DNA of 64,000 nt from Symbiodinium natans (Eukaryota > Sar > Dinophyceae > Suessiales > Symbiodiniaceae): NCBI GenBank assembly GCA_905221605.1, contig CAJNDS010002088.1:186001-250000 (forward strand). The letters run 5' to 3'. Made by a program: the position numbers and the translations under genes. The notes beneath the pieces were generated by a model. That model had not been told where the DNA came from, did not search any database, and saw nothing but the letters and a program-made list of their open reading frames with translations. Shown here one piece after another: positions 62,431-64,000 of the stretch. The number at the start of each line of letters is the position of its first letter. Position 1 is the first letter of the stretch.

Positions 62431-62943
62431 TACGGTTTAGGGTTTAGGGTTTAGGACTTATAGGGTTTAGGGTATAGGGTTTAGAGGTTAGCGGGTTCTA
62501 TAGTTTCCCAAAGGGTCCATGAACCTGTATAGAGTACAACTTCATAAGGACAACATGCAGTTGGTAATCAGGGAGGCTCGTGTAACTGGGAGTCGTTTTG
62601 AGCAGTCACCGCCAGTGTAGCAACCGTGAAGATCTCACAACTGACAGTTAGATCGTTATGTGCGACGGCAAATCGTTACGGCGGGGACCAAAGTAGTGCA
62701 CTGCGAAGTCTGAATCTTGCTATTCGATGGGCTTAGAGTTTAGGGTTTAGGGTTTAAGTTTAGGGTTTAGGGTTTAAGTTTAGGGTTTAGGTTTAGGGTT
62801 TAGGGTTTAGGTTTAGGGTTTAGGGTTTCGGGTTTCGGGGTTAAGGTTTAGGATCTCCTTTAGATGCTTTTGTCGCCCCCGCAACAGAGCCCTGACACCG
62901 AGGGGTTGAGGGACCGCCTTCGTTAATGAAGATGCAAGGAGCA

Positions 62944-63019
62944 GCTTTTTGAACCCTAAACCCTAAACCCTAAACCCTAAACCCTAAACCCTAAACCCTA
63001 AACCCTAAACCCTAAACCC
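62944..63019 (-). repeat. (CCCTAAA)n array, about 11 units
   Basis: Perfect tract. A second introner-like element follows 140 bp to the right. Confidence 0.95.
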
Positions 63020-63156
63020 CAGCTTTTCTGCGGCTTCATGTGGGGTCTCTCGGCTGAAGGGATGGGATTCAAGGCAAGGGCTTCAGGGTATAAGGGTGAA
63101 GATTCCCAGACCTCCCGCGCAACCATAGTATGCGATACTCCCCTAAACCCTAAACC

Positions 63157-63255
63157 TTACTGGCCTAAAACCCAAGGAAACAAAAGTTGAAACTTTCAGA
63201 ATAAACTACCTTATAAGCAGCCCAAAAGTTGAAAAGTTGGGTTTTGAGCCAGTAA
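63157..63255. mobile_element. Second copy of the introner family
   Basis: TTACTGGCCTAAAACCC at the left and GGGTTTTGAGCCAGTAA at the right. About 80 percent identical to the intron of the DUF3987-like gene over its full length. It lies between CCCTAAA-type tracts and could be part of a larger intron. Confidence 0.8.
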
Positions 63256-63639
63256 GAAACCCTAAACCCCAAACCCTCAACCCGCAACCCTGAACCCTAC
63301 AAGAAGCACGTATTTCGAATTTCTGGGCTCAAAGCACCCTAAGGCCTCTAAACTTCAGGGGCTGGCACAGGCAGGCCGCTTTTCGGAAAAAAGGCCATGT
63401 AACGTAGAGTATTGCTATGTATTTATACTTTTGGGGTTAGGGTTTAGGCTTTAGAGTTTAGGGTTTAGGGTTTTGCGTTGCGCCCTAACAACCCTAGCCC
63501 CTAGGCCTACTCGAAGTGTCTCTTTCCCTTGCTTTCACTTCTGTGCCCTAAGACACGCTCGTCTTGTTTGAAGCCTTTGCCGGGAGCCGTTTCACGGCAA
63601 GGCTTTGGGCAGGGGCTCAACAAACCAAATGAGTAGGTC

Positions 63640-63830
63640 TCTAAATTAGGATCCTGTTTTGGGTTTAGGGTTTGGGGTTTAGGGATACGGGTGTTATAGG
63701 GGTAGCTCTCTAAATTAGGGTCCCTCTTTTGGGTTTCGGGTTTAGGGGTAGGGATAGAGGTAGTCAATTCGGGTTTCTTTCTTGGGTGCCCTATCTAGTA
63801 CGGCACCCTTAAAATAAGGACCCCACAAGG
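63640..63830. repeat. Direct repeats of CTCTAAATTAGG
   Basis: CTCTAAATTAGGATCCTGTT and CTCTAAATTAGGGTCCCTCT lie 60 bp apart with CCCTATCTAGTACGGCACCC at the right, related to the segment at 26.23 kb. Confidence 0.5.
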
Positions 63831-64000
63831 CACCCGAACAGCAAGAACTACCCATAGTAGAGGGTTTCTCCAGTGCTTCAGGGTTCCGTAGACGATTCCG
63901 ATGGCAAGGGTTGATGGTAGGTTTTAATCTCCAGGGCTTTACTATAGGGCTTTAGGGCCTATAGGGTCTGGGGTTCAGGGTTTAGGGTTTAGGGTTTAGG

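Larger units (their letters stand above)
1..64000. repeat. Window-wide interspersed telomere-type repeats (TTTAGGG/CCCTAAA)
   Basis: Tracts of TTTAGGG or its complement CCCTAAA, from two to about seventeen units, occur every few hundred bases over almost the whole window, in both orientations, with many point variants (TTTGGGG, TTTCGGG, TTCAGGG, TCTAGGG). The unit is the telomere repeat of plants, dinoflagellates and chromerids. The tracts are internal, alternate in direction and are separated by unique DNA, so this is not a chromosome end. Orientation is not random: short GC-rich islands usually have CCCTAAA on the left and TTTAGGG on the right. The gene island at 48.9-57.6 kb is nearly free of them, with only two short tracts near 49,840 and 52,135. 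Confidence 0.95.

Noticed and set aside
1-64000. Window as a chromosome end or subtelomere, because of telomere-type repeats
   Set aside because: Tracts are short, in both orientations, spread evenly over 64 kb and interleaved with exons; neither end of the window is a terminal array.

Overview
The window looks like nuclear DNA of a dinoflagellate (or a close alveolate relative), from four signs. Every protein-coding segment I can support lies on the minus strand. Where a known family lets me fix splice sites, every acceptor is AG followed by G, and donors are mostly GC or GA rather than GT. TTTAGGG/CCCTAAA telomere-type repeats occur every few hundred bases. Genes are broken into exons of about 30-75 bp. 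The species is not determinable here. There is no rRNA, recognisable tRNA, CRISPR array or bacterial-type operon.

The best-resolved gene is an aldo/keto-reductase-like gene spanning 21,227-33,293 (minus). I reconstructed 16 exons, 804 coding bases in total, spread over 12 kb. Their order, phase and splice sites are all mutually consistent. Many of its introns carry (TTTAGGG)n near the 5' splice site and (CCCTAAA)n near the 3' splice site in the sense direction, with MITE-like palindromes between. On the plus strand each exon therefore appears as a short GC-rich island between CCCTAAA on its left and TTTAGGG on its right. The same islands, several with open frames and AG|G acceptors, occur at 5.9-20.7 kb, 34-48.5 kb and 60.4-62.5 kb, so other genes of this architecture probably fill those regions. 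I could not name them.

Layout: 1-5.9 kb, telomere-type repeats, a LINE fragment with an 18-bp target duplication, and a 270-bp G-rich tract; 5.9-20.7 kb, exon islands of one or more unnamed genes plus MITEs; 21.2-33.3 kb, the AKR-like gene; 33.4-48.6 kb, more repeat/MITE spacers and exon islands; 48.9-57.6 kb, a gene island nearly free of telomere-type repeats, with an endonuclease/exonuclease/phosphatase (EEP)-fold gene, a 177-bp satellite, a 197-codon unknown ORF, an IS1595/Merlin-like transposase and a DUF3987-like ATPase gene; 57.9-58.8 kb, an AT-rich island; 58.8-60.0 kb, a TIR-bounded element filled with a 9-bp minisatellite; 60.0-64 kb, exon islands and repeats again.

The central idea is that telomere-type repeats here are part of intron structure. 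A 61-bp telomeric insertion in the EEP gene, flanked by a 61-bp direct duplication, is laid out so that GC-AG splicing would remove exactly the insertion plus one duplicate copy. It may be a young telomeric intron. A 105-bp MITE in the DUF3987-like gene behaves the same way, as a textbook introner. Intron function is inferred from sequence only.
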